Shown in pieces: positions 1 to 11,400 of a stretch of 64,000 nucleotides of DNA; the stretch's first letter is position 1, and every line of letters begins with the position of its first letter. The notes under the pieces were generated by a model, which was not told the DNA's origin, searched no databases, and was given only the letters and a program-made list of their open reading frames with translations. Origin of the DNA: Amyelois transitella (Eukaryota > Arthropoda > Insecta > Lepidoptera > Pyralidae). The translations under genes were made by a program, and so were the position numbers. The stretch is taken from the NCBI RefSeq assembly GCF_032362555.1, contig NC_083515.1, positions 10,947,001 through 11,011,000 of the forward strand. The letters run 5' to 3'.

Positions 1-50
1 GTAGTCATTGCCTACCCCTCCGGGAAAGAGGCGTGATTTTATGTATGTAT
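1..50 (+). mobile_element. RTE-type element, 3' tip
   Basis: Only the last 50 bases are inside the window: CTACCCCTCCGGGAAAGAGG, then CGTGATT and TATG repeats, identical in plan to the longer copy at 35879-36285. Confidence 0.8.
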
Positions 51-124
51 CATCTGTAGTTAGCTACTAGTGTAGCTGAGCTAAGACCTTACCTGATAGG
101 ACCTTACTACTCCATGTTGGCACT

Positions 125-335
125 GTTGAACCGGGAAGGCCTAAACGAACGTACCTTGATCAAATACGAGACGTTCTAGCAAAAGGTCTGGTCAAGAGTA
201 CCCGAAACCGACGAGCACGCATGAAGAGAGTAATGAATGTGGATGAAGCGAAAGAAGTATGCAGGGATCGTGGCAACTGGCAAAGATCTGCCTACCCCTC
301 CAAGAAAGAGGAGTGATTTGTGTATGAATGTATGT
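125..335 (+). mobile_element. RTE-type element, 3' fragment with decayed coding
   Basis: Matches the C-terminal coding part and 3' tip of the copy at 35879-36285 (GGAAGGCCTAAACGAACGTA, then ATGAAGAGAGTAATGAATGT). The frame is broken by stops. A family A stub (about 336-440) follows directly. Confidence 0.8.
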
Positions 336-578
336 ACCACTCCATCACTTTCCCGTGGATGTTGTAAAAGGCGCCCATAAACTTGGGATTCTTCTTTTAG
401 GCGATGGGCTAGCAACTTGACACTATCTGAATCTCAACGGCACTTTGTGGAAAAACCTTACCTGGATTACCAGGATCAGGGTGAAAAGGCCCACCACGGA
501 TTCCTCTCTAGAGAGATGAAGATTTAACGAATTATGTAATGAATGATTTACGTTAAGAAGAAGAGAGGACTTGTGAGA

Positions 579-835
579 GTGCCGTGTGGTTTCCGGCACC
601 AATAGGAAAAAAATAGGACATCGATGGATGTCGTAAAAGGTGACTAAGGGATAAGCTTATAAACTTGGGATTCTTTCTTAAGGCGACAGGCTAGCAACCT
701 GTCACTATTTGAATCTCAATTCTATTACTAAGCCAAGCAGCCGAACGTGGCCTATTAGCCTTTTTAAGACTGTCGGCTCTGTATACCCCGCAAGGGATAT
801 AGACGTGATTATATGTATGTCGTATGTATGTAGAA
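579..835 (+). mobile_element. SINE-like family A copy, full length
   Basis: Runs from the head GTGCCGTGTGGTTTCCGGCA to a TATG tail. The family consensus has a head that can fold (GTGCCG pairs with CGGCAC), a middle with ATGTCGTAAAAGGCGACTAA and GGCGATGGGCTAGCAACCTG, and an end with CTACCCCGCAAGGGATATAG then CGTGATT(TATG)n. I see no convincing Pol III A and B boxes, so the origin of the head is unknown. Confidence 0.85.
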
Positions 836-1159
836 GAGAGGACTTACTTGCACTTTCCTTCCGCTTCTTTGGAATTTCGATCGAATTTGGGCAACTGTAA
901 CATGGTTCTTGACTGAATGATGAAATTTTAATTCAGTTCGTAATGTTATTCTTGTTTTTTTTCTGCATTTTGCATATCAGTGTCCGATGACGATGATTTT
1001 GTATCCTCAGTTTTACAATTAGACTGGGGTTTTAATGATTTACGAACTTTAAAATTCTGTGATTTTGAAAATAAAACTATTCTATTTTGTAATTGAAGCC
1101 TTGAATTTTAGATTAAATTCAAGATGTAAGATTTTGTTTCCGTCAAACAGATTACCTTA

Positions 1160-2030
1160 AACTTTCCTATCACTGTCATGGACTGGTATGTTTATTATTT
1201 CAAGTTATTATACCATGTTTACCTCTTTCGATTTGAGGTTTTATTATGATAGCTTTGCTTATTCAAGGTTACAAATGAAACTTGAAGAAAGTTCAGTTAA
1301 TCTGTATAGGTATATCTGTAGAAGGACTGTGATGCCTCGAACTAAGCTTATACAAGATATTAATTATGTTAAGTATTTCATGAACTGCTTGACGTAGATT
1401 GTCGGATCAGCTCGGCGATGTTCTAAGGAGGCCTTGATTCAGGAGAAGGTAAATAAAGCAAGATAAAAGAAAAACTAAAATAGTAACTAGTTTAATAAAA
1501 TCTAACAAACAACTAGCGATACAAACTAATACACTCTAGAAACTTGTAAACACGTGACTATAAAACGTCTGAGTTCACTCGGACTAGACTTTTCTTTGCA
1601 TGACACTGTGGATCAAGGTGACGACGCGGCCTGGTGGCTCCATTGACCTGAAAAATTGGCACAGAATTAAAAAATGATCCCACTCAAGAAACTTTTTACA
1701 AAACCGCTTGCCGTTCCAGTAATAATGTTGTTATACCCTACTGGGTTCATGTTGCACCCATTATTATACCAGTGACTATTGTAGTAAATGTACAAAATGA
1801 CATGCAATAAATGAATTGAATTGAAAAAAAGGGAACTAACTTGTGAAGTATCAAGACCGAAAAGCAATAAAGCCCTGCATAACTGGTGTCAAAAATTGTA
1901 ACAGTCATAATCAAACCTCTGCTTGAGATAAGCTCATACAATCCAGGTGCTTCGTACATATTTAAAAAACAGTGTAAGATGGACCAGGAAAATGGTAAGC
2001 GACCCAAGATTCCCAACGTGCTTGCTGAGC
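1160..2030. other. AT-rich stretch without recognisable gene
   Basis: Short open frames only, with no splice-framed exon and no copy of the main repeat families that I can see. Confidence 0.4.
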
Positions 2031-2245
2031 TTCTTCTTCTTCTGCTTAAATTTAAGAGCTAACTCTTGTCGGTGGAGTTAAGTGGAGGGATTCATCTCCT
2101 TTCTCTCTTTTTTTATTTGTTGGTTTGTTGTTATCTTTACTTTTTGCTTATTTGATCAAATTATTTTAATCTTGATCTTTATCTTCCTCTCTTTTTATAA
2201 ATTTTACCTTCTACTATAGTTTTAAAAAAACATTTTGTCGTATTA
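2030..2245 (+). repeat. Dispersed repeat family E, copy 1
   Basis: Shares AAGAGCTAACTCTTGTCGG, ACTTTTTGCTT and CTTCCTCTCTTT in the same order with 58145-58345. Neither copy has a coding frame or recognisable ends, so the class is unknown. Confidence 0.6.
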
Positions 2246-2552
2246 AATGGCCTATCATTTTCCATCTCCTATTTTCTAAAGTTTTTAAAATGATGTTTCT
2301 TTTCTTACTCTGAATAACTTCTTCATTTGTGATTTTTAACTTGCCTAGCTAGTTGACTTAGAATGGAATTAAGATTTAGAAAAAGTTACAGGATACTAGA
2401 TTTTGACCTTTTCTCCAAAATGTCCAATTTGATGAAGGATGTTCGTCTTAGCCTTCTCTTTTTACACTCGCCTGGCTTCATTCATTTCCTCAATATGACC
2501 AAACCAACGAAACATTCCATTTATTATACATGAATAAAAAATAACTTATCTA

Positions 2553-2797
2553 ACATACATACATACATACATACATATGATCACGTCTATATCCCTTGCG
2601 GGGTAGACAGAGCCAACAGTCTTGAAAAGACTGAATGGCCACGTTCAGCTATTTGGCTTAATGATAGAACCGAGATTCAAATAGTGACAGGTTGCTAGCC
2701 CATCGCCTAAAAGAGGAATCCTAAGTTTATAAGCCTATCCCTTAGTCGCCTTTTACGACATCCATGGGAAAGAGATGGAGTGGTCCTATTCTTTTTT
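2553..2797 (-). mobile_element. SINE-like family A copy, head truncated
   Basis: Begins with seven CATA units on the plus strand and ends at TTCTTTTTTATC, so the GCCGTGTGG head is missing. Confidence 0.85.
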
Positions 2798-2982
2798 ATC
2801 TAACATACTAACATTTTAAATGTTGTTATTGTTGAACATGATTAGTGAATTTGTAACAAATCAGTGTAAACAACTACTTTGGAAGAGCGGGCTCTCCAAA
2901 CACAAGTATTTTATACTTAAATGGAGGACCCAATCATATATGAGCTATTAAAAAAAAAAGAGTGAAATAAATAAAGATATAC

Positions 2983-5900
2983 TTCGGATGGTTGACGTCC
3001 CACTTTGTCATGCCTTCGCACATACTCCTCACTTGGTCTGAGGAAGGCGGGGCCGCCTCTGGAGGCTTCTTTCTCTTGCATTTGCATCTGCGGCCTCGTC
3101 CGCAGTAGCACATTCCTGAAATTAACATAATTTTCTTACCAGTCAGTAAAAAAAAAAATTTAGAATACTCCACCTGCTGTTCTTTCGTCGTATTAACCAT
3201 TTATTAGACCTTGACGAAACTTATTGGACACCCGATATACCTCTATATGTCTTCCCGATTGTAAGCTACAACTATAATACAAATCTGTAGTTGGGAACAA
3301 ATTTGTAAATTTCTCCCGTTTAAAAATCTCTGGAACAGAGGATACATTTACAAAAGTGGGCTTAAATTATTGCAAGCAGTGGTCGTACCAAATTTTATTA
3401 CTTGCAAGCTGTCTAAAAAACAGACAACCAATGTGCCGTGTGGTTCCCGGCACCAATACAAAAAAGAATAGGACCACTCCATCTCTTTCCCATGGATGTC
3501 GTAAAAGGCGACTAAGGTATAGGCTTACAAACTTAGGATTCCTTTTTAGGCGATGGGCTAGCAACCTGTCACTATTTGAATCTCAATTCTATCATAAAGC
3601 CAAATAGCTGAACGTGGCCATTCAGTCTTTTCAAGACTGTTTGCTCTTACCCCCCAAGGGATATACCTAGACGTGACCATATGTATGTATGTATGTATGT
3701 ATGTTTCTTACCAGCATCATACGTTTTCTTTTTGGTTGTCTTTGATTTGGTCACTTCATTCTCAATGTACTCCCTGGAACCGAGAGGGCAGAACCGCTGC
3801 GGCATCTTCGCCTCGAATGATTTGTCAATCATGCCTGCAATACAATTAATAATTGGTTCAAATTATATCCGAATTAGACTTAGCTTGTCGTAAGCTGCAG
3901 CTTAATTGTCTTCATTAAATAGTCAAAGTCTAAGAGTAAGCCCGCTGGAAGTGTCTCTTTCAGCAATATTACTGCCAAATCGTTATCAATTTCATCCGTA
4001 TGTCTTCTCTTCATTCACAGAGCAGAAGTTACAGCAATCTTTCTCTCGGCTTTAATCCCGGATACATCATCACCTCTCTGGAGAAGAGCCTGGGATGCCA
4101 ATTTTGACCATGACCATGGACTAAGTAAATAAGGTTTTACACGAAGCAACAGGCCCGTCCACCTGACCTCCGCAACCTTTGCACGGGAACCCAACCCATT
4201 TTAGATCATGGAAGCAGATCCTGCCCTAATCTTTAACAACTTAAGAGCAAAGACTCAGCTGGGTTTCATGCTAAATTCCAACATGTGGTTCCAGGTACCA
4301 ATAAAAAAAAAGAATACAATCCATCTCTTTCCCATAGATGTCGTAAAAGGCGACTAAGGGATAGGCTTGGTATTCTTCTTTTAGGCGACGGGCTAGCAAC
4401 CTGTCACTTTTTGAATCTCAATTCTATCATTAAGCCAAATAGCTGAACGTGGTTATTCAGTCTTTTCGAGACTGTTGGCTCTGTCTACCCCGCAAGGAAT
4501 ATACACGTGACCATATGTATGTATGTATGTCTCTCTCTCTCTCTATCTATCAATAACTTAAAAGCAAAGGTTCAGCTGGTTTTAATGCTAAATTCTAAGC
4601 TAGAGCTACAAATTTTCCAACTAATACCTACCTTCTCTGCTGACGAAATCTAGCATGGAGACGGCAGTGTGCTCTCTCAGCACCGGTTCCTCTTCCAGGT
4701 CACCTTCGAACACATTCTCTGTGGGCGTGGTATGTTTTGAAGATGTCGAAGTGCTGGGATACATTTGTGGATCCTGAAATCATGTTTTTGGATAAAATTC
4801 CGTGGTATCCCAACCAACTAAAATTAAAAAATGCAAAAGTGAGTTTATTTGTTTGTTTGTTACCTCATCACGGGTAATCTAGTGAATTAATCTTCTTGTA
4901 AGATCACGTATTTATAATTATGAGGTCCTGGTGAAAGCTAGATTCCCGTGGGATTTAAAAAAAACCTGTATTCTTTTATAGGTGGCGCGGTGGTGGTAAT
5001 AGAGATTCAAATATAATAACGATAATATACCGGCATAGCATACCTTGTGGTTCCCGGCTATCTATACTAATTTTATAAAGCTGAAGAGTATGTTTGTTTG
5101 TTTATTTGAACGCGCCAATCCCAGGAACTACTGGTTCGAATTTTTCATTCTATTTGTGTTGAATTGAACATTTATCGAGGAAGGCTTTAGGCTATTTTAC
5201 ATTACGCTGCAACTATTAGGAGCGAAGAAATAATGAAAATTTAAAAAAAAACAGGGAAAATGATTCACCCTTGAGGGATTCAATGATGCCCAAAATAACT
5301 ATTCCACGCGGACGGAGTCGCGGGCACAGCTAGTGGCTAATAAAATAATTGTGACGTTCGACGTTATTGAAGAAAATGCTGCTGTGCAGTTTGTTACTTT
5401 GAAAGCGGCAGTTAACTTAAGTAATTTATTTGACCAATGTTGTGAAACCATAATGATATATGACGATTATTAAGTGATATTTGAAAATTCCTATAATGAA
5501 TAAAAATTTCGAATTTGAAAAATCTTGAGATTCTTCTTTTAGTCGGTGGACTAGCAATATTTATTTAATTTCAATTTCATCATTAATCAACACAACCGAA
5601 TGTGGCTTTCCATCTTTTCAATACTATCGGCTCTGTTTACCCCGCAAGGGATACAGACGTGGTTATATGTAATATACGTAACAGAGATCGTGGAAAGTGG
5701 AAAGAGGTAGTCTCTGCCTACCCCTCCGTGAAAGAGGCGTGATTTTATGTTTGTATGTATGTATGTACGTACCGACATAACCATCAGATGATGTATCTCC
5801 GGGTGGTTCTCGATCAACTCCCAGAACGCACAGCATTTCTTCTGTACAAACTCATTGTCGGTCTCGTTATGAGTGAAGTCTATCATCAAGTGCTGAGCCG

Positions 5901-6736
5901 ACTGCGGCTCCCCGCATGAACCTTCGCCGAATACGCTGAAGTAGGCACCAGACTCTGTACTGCCCTGTAATTAATCTATACTTATTATTTTATAATAAAC
6001 TAGCTGTGCCCGCGATTTTGTCCGCGTGGAATAGTTGTTTTGAGCATCATTGAAGCCCTCAAGGATGAATAATTTTCCCCGTTTTGTTATCACATTTTCC
6101 ATTATTTCTTCGCTTCTTATAGTTGCAGCGTGTTGTTTTAAAGCCTAAAGCCTTCCTCGATAAATGGTCTATTCAACACAAAAATAATTTTTCCATTCGA
6201 ACCATTAATTCCTGAGATTAGAGCATTCAAACAAACAAACAACCTCTTCAGCTTTATAATATTAGTATAGATTTTATTTGTGCCGTGTGGTTACCGGGAC
6301 TAATATAAAAAAACGAATAGGATCACTCGCATCTCTTTCCCATGGATGTCGTAAAAAGGGATAGGCTTATAAACTTGGGATTCTTCGTTCAGGCGATGAG
6401 CTAGCAATCAGTCATTATTTGAATTTCAATTCTATCATTACACCAAACTCTGCCTCTGCGGTCTCCCCTGCGCCCCTCTTCACTATCCGGGAACATAATA
6501 TGCGAGCGCGCGCGTGCGCACCCAAGTCGAGTAGCCCCTATCCCCTTGCGGATTGCCCGCAAAAAAACTTCGTCATTAATTTTGGAGACTTTTGGTTGTC
6601 ACGATATGGGAGCTATGTTTCTCTGCAGTCCACTGTACTCACCTTCAGTGGATCTTCAGGATAATCATCACCGATTCGTTCATTGGAATCCGTGCGTAAG
6701 TTTGAGCACGCCGAAGTCGCGTCTAATCTTGTTGGA
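2983..6736 (-). CDS. Unrecognised multi-exon gene, paralogue 1 (partial)
   Basis: Five exons join in one frame on the minus strand: 6736-6643, 5964-5773, 4773-4632, 3834-3712 and 3115-2983. Donors are GTGAGT, GTACGT, GTAGGT, GTAAGA and GTATAT, and each acceptor ends in TAG or CAG. The 5964-5773 exon carries IDFT, then KKCCAFWELIENHPEIHHLM. Later exons are Ser/Thr/Glu rich, then basic and Cys-rich (MCYCGRGRRCKCKRKK). The same motif order and most intron phases recur in the plus-strand gene at 8500-13009, which argues that both are real. The first exon with a start codon was not found. The last exon may be about 2896-2847 (ending LQIH and a stop), but its acceptor is poor. I do not recognise the family. 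The basic Cys-rich end could bind nucleic acid or metal, but that is a guess. Confidence 0.6.
3433..3704 (+). mobile_element. SINE-like family A copy, full length
   Basis: Lies in the intron between exons 3834-3712 and 3115-2983 of the minus-strand gene. Its five-unit TATG tail ends within 2 bases of the donor GTAAGA of exon 3834-3712. Confidence 0.9.
4040..4235 (+). repeat. Dispersed repeat family D
   Basis: Order of blocks: CTTTAATCCCGG, CTCTGGAGAAGAGCC, ACCATGGACT, TTTTACACGAAGC, GACCTCCGCAACCTTTGCA, AACCCATTTT. No ORF. Probably a 3' piece of a retroelement, class not established. Confidence 0.65.
4281..4532 (+). mobile_element. SINE-like family A copy
   Basis: Head mutated to ATGTGGTTCCAGGTACC. 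The tail is followed by a CT-rich microsatellite (4529-4550). Confidence 0.85.
5061..5333 (+). mobile_element. Helitron-like element (Lep1 type)
   Basis: Starts TCTATACTAATTTTATAAAG and ends with the hairpin-forming CGCGGACGGAGTCGCGGGC followed by CTAG. These match the TC start, 3' hairpin and CTAG end expected of a non-autonomous Helitron. No coding capacity. It has inserted in a family A-like TGTGGTTCCCGGC sequence. Confidence 0.75.
5352..5522 (+). repeat. Dispersed repeat family C
   Basis: Contains GCTGCTGTGCAGTTTGTTAC, GAAAGCGGCAGTTAACTTA and TATTTGACCAATGTTGTGAA, and ends in AATGAATAAAAATTTCGAAT. The ending suggests the 3' end of a non-LTR element or its SINE. Confidence 0.65.
5522..5680 (+). 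mobile_element. SINE-like family A copy, 3' half
   Basis: Begins at CTTGAGATTCTTCTTTTAG and ends at GACGTGGTTATATGT. Diverged and directly followed by an RTE tail. Confidence 0.7.
5681..5770 (+). mobile_element. RTE-type element, 3' tail
   Basis: AACAGAGATCGTGGAAAGTG to TATG repeats. Its tail runs straight into the donor site of exon 5964-5773 of the minus-strand gene. Confidence 0.85.
6000..6271 (-). mobile_element. Helitron-like element (Lep1 type)
   Basis: Reads on the plus strand from CTAGCTGTGCCCGCG to TATTAGTATAGA, the mirror of the copy at 5061. Confidence 0.75.
6280..6446 (+). mobile_element. SINE-like family A copy, 3' truncated
   Basis: Starts TGTGCCGTGTGGTTACCGGG and stops after TTCTATCATTAC, losing the TATG end. 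Unique GC-rich sequence follows. Confidence 0.75.
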
Positions 6737-6949
6737 CTATAATAAGACATTGGACAATATCAAATCAATGAAATAAACTAAGGAACATATTGGCAGGAAC
6801 TTTTTTGAATAGATTTGAATATGTTATAATTAAGCGGTTACTTTAAGACCTGTTACAAAATTGGTTGATTGAATCAAAACGTCATAATTCAATCAAATTA
6901 TTAAAAAAAAATGTATGATCAGACACTGTTAATATACAACCTTTAAAAG

Positions 6950-7110
6950 GTCACACTTCCTCCTGGCTTTAGTCCAGGTTGCATCCTGACCTCTCTGGAG
7001 AAGAGCCCGGGGTATACCTCTGACCATCGATCCTGGATTGGCTGAGTCAGGTTTTCATACGAAGCAACTTCCATCTTACCTCCGCAACCGTTGCAAGTGT
7101 GGCGACATTT
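6950..7110 (+). repeat. Dispersed repeat family D
   Basis: TCCTCCTGGCTTTAGTCCAG to CCTCCGCAACCGTTGCAAG. Lies in the interval between the two divergent paralogues. Confidence 0.65.
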
Positions 7111-7445
7111 ATACGCCACAAGTCATGAAAATAAAAAATAAAAACACGCGACGCTATCAGTCAAAAAATATAAATCGCGCAAGCAAAGTTTTCACGGATT
7201 GGAGCATATATACAACCTCCGACACAACATCGTCTGTCGCGCGGTTCCCCAGGCGTCACACCAGCCTGGCGAAAGATCTTCCCTTTGGTGGCGGTCGAGC
7301 TGAATCATCGCTCCCGCTACATAAGTAAACCTAATCCTTATTGGATCCAAAAGGTCACATTGTTTTAGTTAGAAACCTTAAATTATTCTCTTTCGTATTT
7401 TTAATATTAGTTCGGATTATCTCCGACTAATAAATAAGTATTTTT

Positions 7446-7634
7446 CTTAAGGGATAGGCTTACAAACTTGGGATTCTTTTTCAGGCGATGGGCTAGCAAC
7501 CTGTCACTATTTGTATCTCAATTCTAACATTAATCCAAATAGCTGAACGTGGCCATTCAGTCTTTTCAAGACTGTTGGCTCTGTCTACCCCGCAAGGGAT
7601 ATAGACGTGACCATGTATGTATGTGTATGTATTT
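7446..7634 (+). mobile_element. SINE-like family A copy, 5' truncated
   Basis: Begins at AAGGGATAGGCTTACAAAC and keeps the full 3' part and tail. Confidence 0.85.
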
Positions 7635-8083
7635 TTCTTATAGAAGTACAAGTGGACTTGTTCTGTTCACATCAAAACTACACAATTCTGAGTCGCGATC
7701 AATCAAACATTGTATGATCGTCCATCAAGTGAAACTAGTGTTCAACTCTTACACTTTCCCAACTAATTATTTTATTTATAGAAATTATATCTAGAATGAT
7801 TGGTATCTACTTTTACTCATCTTCAGGTCTTCACAAGACTTTTATATTTACTAGCTTTGGGCATTTGCCCATGAGAATTTCCAGAATATAGCCTTTGTTA
7901 AACCTGAAACTTTCATACCATCCTCCAAATATCATCAAAGACGGTCCAGTAGTGTTTCTGTGAAAACATTACAAATCTTTTTCTTTGTCGTTAACTTTTT
8001 TCCACTCTTTGCGAGGGGTTTGAATAGAAAACATTACAAATATACATATAAAAACACAAATGTATAAAGCTATAAATTTAGGT

Positions 8084-8191
8084 AGTCACTATTTGAATCT
8101 CAATTATATTATTAAGCCAAACAGCTGAACGTGGCCACCTGATCAGTCTTTTCAGGACTCCTTCTACCCCGCAAGAGATATAGACGAGATT
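8084..8191 (+). mobile_element. SINE-like family A fragment
   Basis: Central to 3' part only, from GTCACTATTTGAATCTCAAT to GAGATATAGACGAGA. Has no TATG tail. Confidence 0.75.
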
Positions 8192-8360
8192 TTTTTAAAA
8201 CTGTGTTATTCAGTAAGGTTTTTCATGAAGTTTATAAATTATGTTACTCGTTATAATATTTATGAGCAAAATTGACATAAATACGCGTCAATAAAAAGTC
8301 AATCACGCACAGATATCAATCACGAGTTCTTAGATTCAATAAATCAATAACACGAAGCTG

Positions 8361-8368
8361 TATAAAAG
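8361..8368 (+). promoter_or_regulatory. Candidate TATA box of plus-strand paralogue
   Basis: TATAAAAG lies 132 bases before the start codon at 8500. An arthropod-like initiator (TCAGTC) is at 8431, farther than the usual 30 bases, so the pairing is uncertain. Confidence 0.4.
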
Positions 8369-8499
8369 CCTTAGATCCTTGTTTAGCATTGGTCTGGGAA
8401 AAGCAAATCAAACATAGACATTCCTATTGTTCAGTCAGTAACTGCTAATATTTCGATAACAATATCTCCAATTTAAGCGACGTATCGACAGAAAAAATC

Positions 8500-11400
8500 A
8501 TGTTTTTGAGTACAAGCGGCGCAGAATATGCTACACTCAAATGTAAAATACTAAATAACGATGAGAATTTACCAGCAAATTTCCAAAATTCAATCCCCGC
8601 TAAAGTCGATTCAGTCAAAGTTGCGGTACTCAAAGCTTCTGATTTGACAAATAATGATCTCAGTCACCCGGGAACTAATAGTAGTGATAAAGAAGAAAAT
8701 GAAAATGACTCTGATTCTACAGATGATAAGGATTTTGGTGAAGCTGAATGTGGAGAACCGTCCGCAACACAGCGTTTAACAATTGACTTTACTTTGTCTA
8801 ATGAAGACACGGAGTTCACTCAACAGAAGTGCTGTGATTTTTGGAATTTCATAAACAGTATGCCACAATTGCACCATTTGATGGTGATTCCTGTAAGTAT
8901 ACATACATACATATGGTCACGTCTATATCCCTTGCGGGGTAGACAGAGCCAACAGTCTTGAAAAGACTGAATGGCCACGTTCAGCTATTTGGCTTAATGA
9001 TAGAATTGAGATACAAATAGTGACAGGTTGCGAGCCCGTAGTCTAAAAAAGAATTCCAAGTTTGTAAGCTTATCTCTTAGTCGCCTTTTACGACAGCCAT
9101 GGGAAAGAGATGGAGTGGTCCTATTCTTTTTTGTATTGATGCCGGGAACCACACGGCAATATACATAAATACATACATATGCCCACGTCTATATATATAT
9201 ATATCTCTTGCGGGGTAGACAGAGCCGACTGTCTTGAAAAGTCTGAATGGCCACGTTCAGCTATTTGGCTTAATGATAGAATTGAGATTCAACTAGTGAC
9301 AGGTTGCGAGCCCGTAGTCTAAAAAAAGAATCCCAAGTTTGTAAGCCTATCTCTCGCCTTTAACGACATCCATGGGAAAGAGATGGACTGGACCTATTCT
9401 TTTTTGTACTGGTGCCGGGAACCACACGGCAAACCGGCGGTGGCAAAGACGATATAAGGTATTGATTTCAGGAACCAGAAGATATAGCAGGTGCCGTAAG
9501 AGACGAGGTACCGGGCAAACCTACTTCTCCTGAGACTATCTCTGAACGTTACGATTCTGCAGTTGATGCTTTGCAAAAAGCAGCTGATGGTAAAGTTACT
9601 GTCTTTTAAATAATTAATAAATAGACCTATTCATGATCAATACGATTCGGTTAAAGTTTTAACGTTTTCAGAAGACCAGCTATATACTAATGCGGTTGCC
9701 TTCTGAGAGTAGGTAAATGTTATTAAAATCAGCAAATAACTGAAATCAGTAATGAAATGTTAGTTTATTTAGAACACTAACATACATTAATACATACATA
9801 CGGTCACGTCTATATCCTTTGTGGGGTAGACATAGCCAACAGTCTTGAAAAGACTGATAGGCCACGTTCAGCTATTTGGCTGCATGATAGAATTGAGATT
9901 CTCAGAGAATTCTTATAGAACACTAAAGTCAGTTTATTTGGCAACTGATTCATTCCAGTCAGTTGTACGTGAAATGATTTACAAGTTTAACTGCAATATT
10001 CGTACGTGCGGAATGCCAGACATTCAATTATCGGGGACGCTTCTACGAATCGTCATTAATATGCACACATTCGCTGCAAAATATGTTAAGAATGGAAATG
10101 CGTGCATCTGTTTTTTCTACTGTGGTTCCCGGCACCAATACCAAAAAGAATAGGACCATTCCATCTTTTTTTCCATGTTTTTCGTAAAAGGCGACTAAGG
10201 AATAGACTTATAAACTTGGGATTCTTCTTTAAGGCGATGGGCTAGCAACTTGTTATATTTGAATCTCAATTTAGTCTGTAAGCCAAACGGCTGAACGTGG
10301 CCTATCAGTATTATCTAGACTGTTGGCTCAGTCTTCCCCGCAAGGCATATAGACCTGATTATATGTATGTATGTATAACAGTAATACTTTTTGTCCATAT
10401 TAATCTAATTATGATTGTTCTTATGCGTGTCTTGTAGTCACAAATACATGATCGAAGCTTGTAGCAAACTATTTATGTTTTCCACACTGTAAGTGCTTTT
10501 AGATTTTGAAGTGGTGACCTCTCTGCTTTATTCTTAATGTAAGTATTCATACGCAGTCCAGCATACATAATTGCCGGCCGTTTCTTGGGAATTTCAATGA
10601 AGATTCAGTCAATGCGGGTAGATTTTCTAAAGCAAATACTGATTGTGATGTTGGGGTCGCTAATTCGTTTTCAATTCAAAATCTTTATTGCGTATCATGA
10701 AGTACATCAGTTGAATTACAGTTACTGCTTATAAATAGGTACAATATGAACCCTGTTGGGCATCGCAATTTCAAAATAATATAGAACGGCGAGCAGGTTT
10801 ATGTTTATATTATCTACACTAATATTATAAAGAGGAAAACTTTGTTGGTGGTTGTAATGAATAGGCTCAAAAACTACTGGACCGATTTAAAAAATTCTTT
10901 CACCACTCGAAAGCTACATTATCCACGAGTAACATAGACTATATTTTATTTTGGAAAAAAATAGGGTTCCGTAATATATTTGGATTTTTCGGACACAAAC
11001 TGAAAAAAATCAACCAAAAAGTTACTTATTTTGCGTACGCTGCCTAAACTACAAAAGATAGAACCATAAAATGTTTTAATTAATTGTAGATCTTAAAAAT
11101 ATCTACAAAAAAGTCCGCGACACACTATACCTATCTATGTCGAGTGAGGCACAATAACCACATTTTTATTTCAAAATCTTGAATTTTTTTGGTCTACATT
11201 TAAACGCGTTTTTTTACTCATGCTATTAATCCTTATCAAAATAAATAATTTCATCAATAAGTACAGTTTATGTAGATAATATTTGGTCTGTGAATGATAA
11301 AAATTGGACGTTTGGTTTTGAAGTTGTGGTGAAATTAAAATATTACGATTTCTGCTGCACGGCCCGGGACTGTAGGCAGAAGTGACACTTTTGCCGGGAG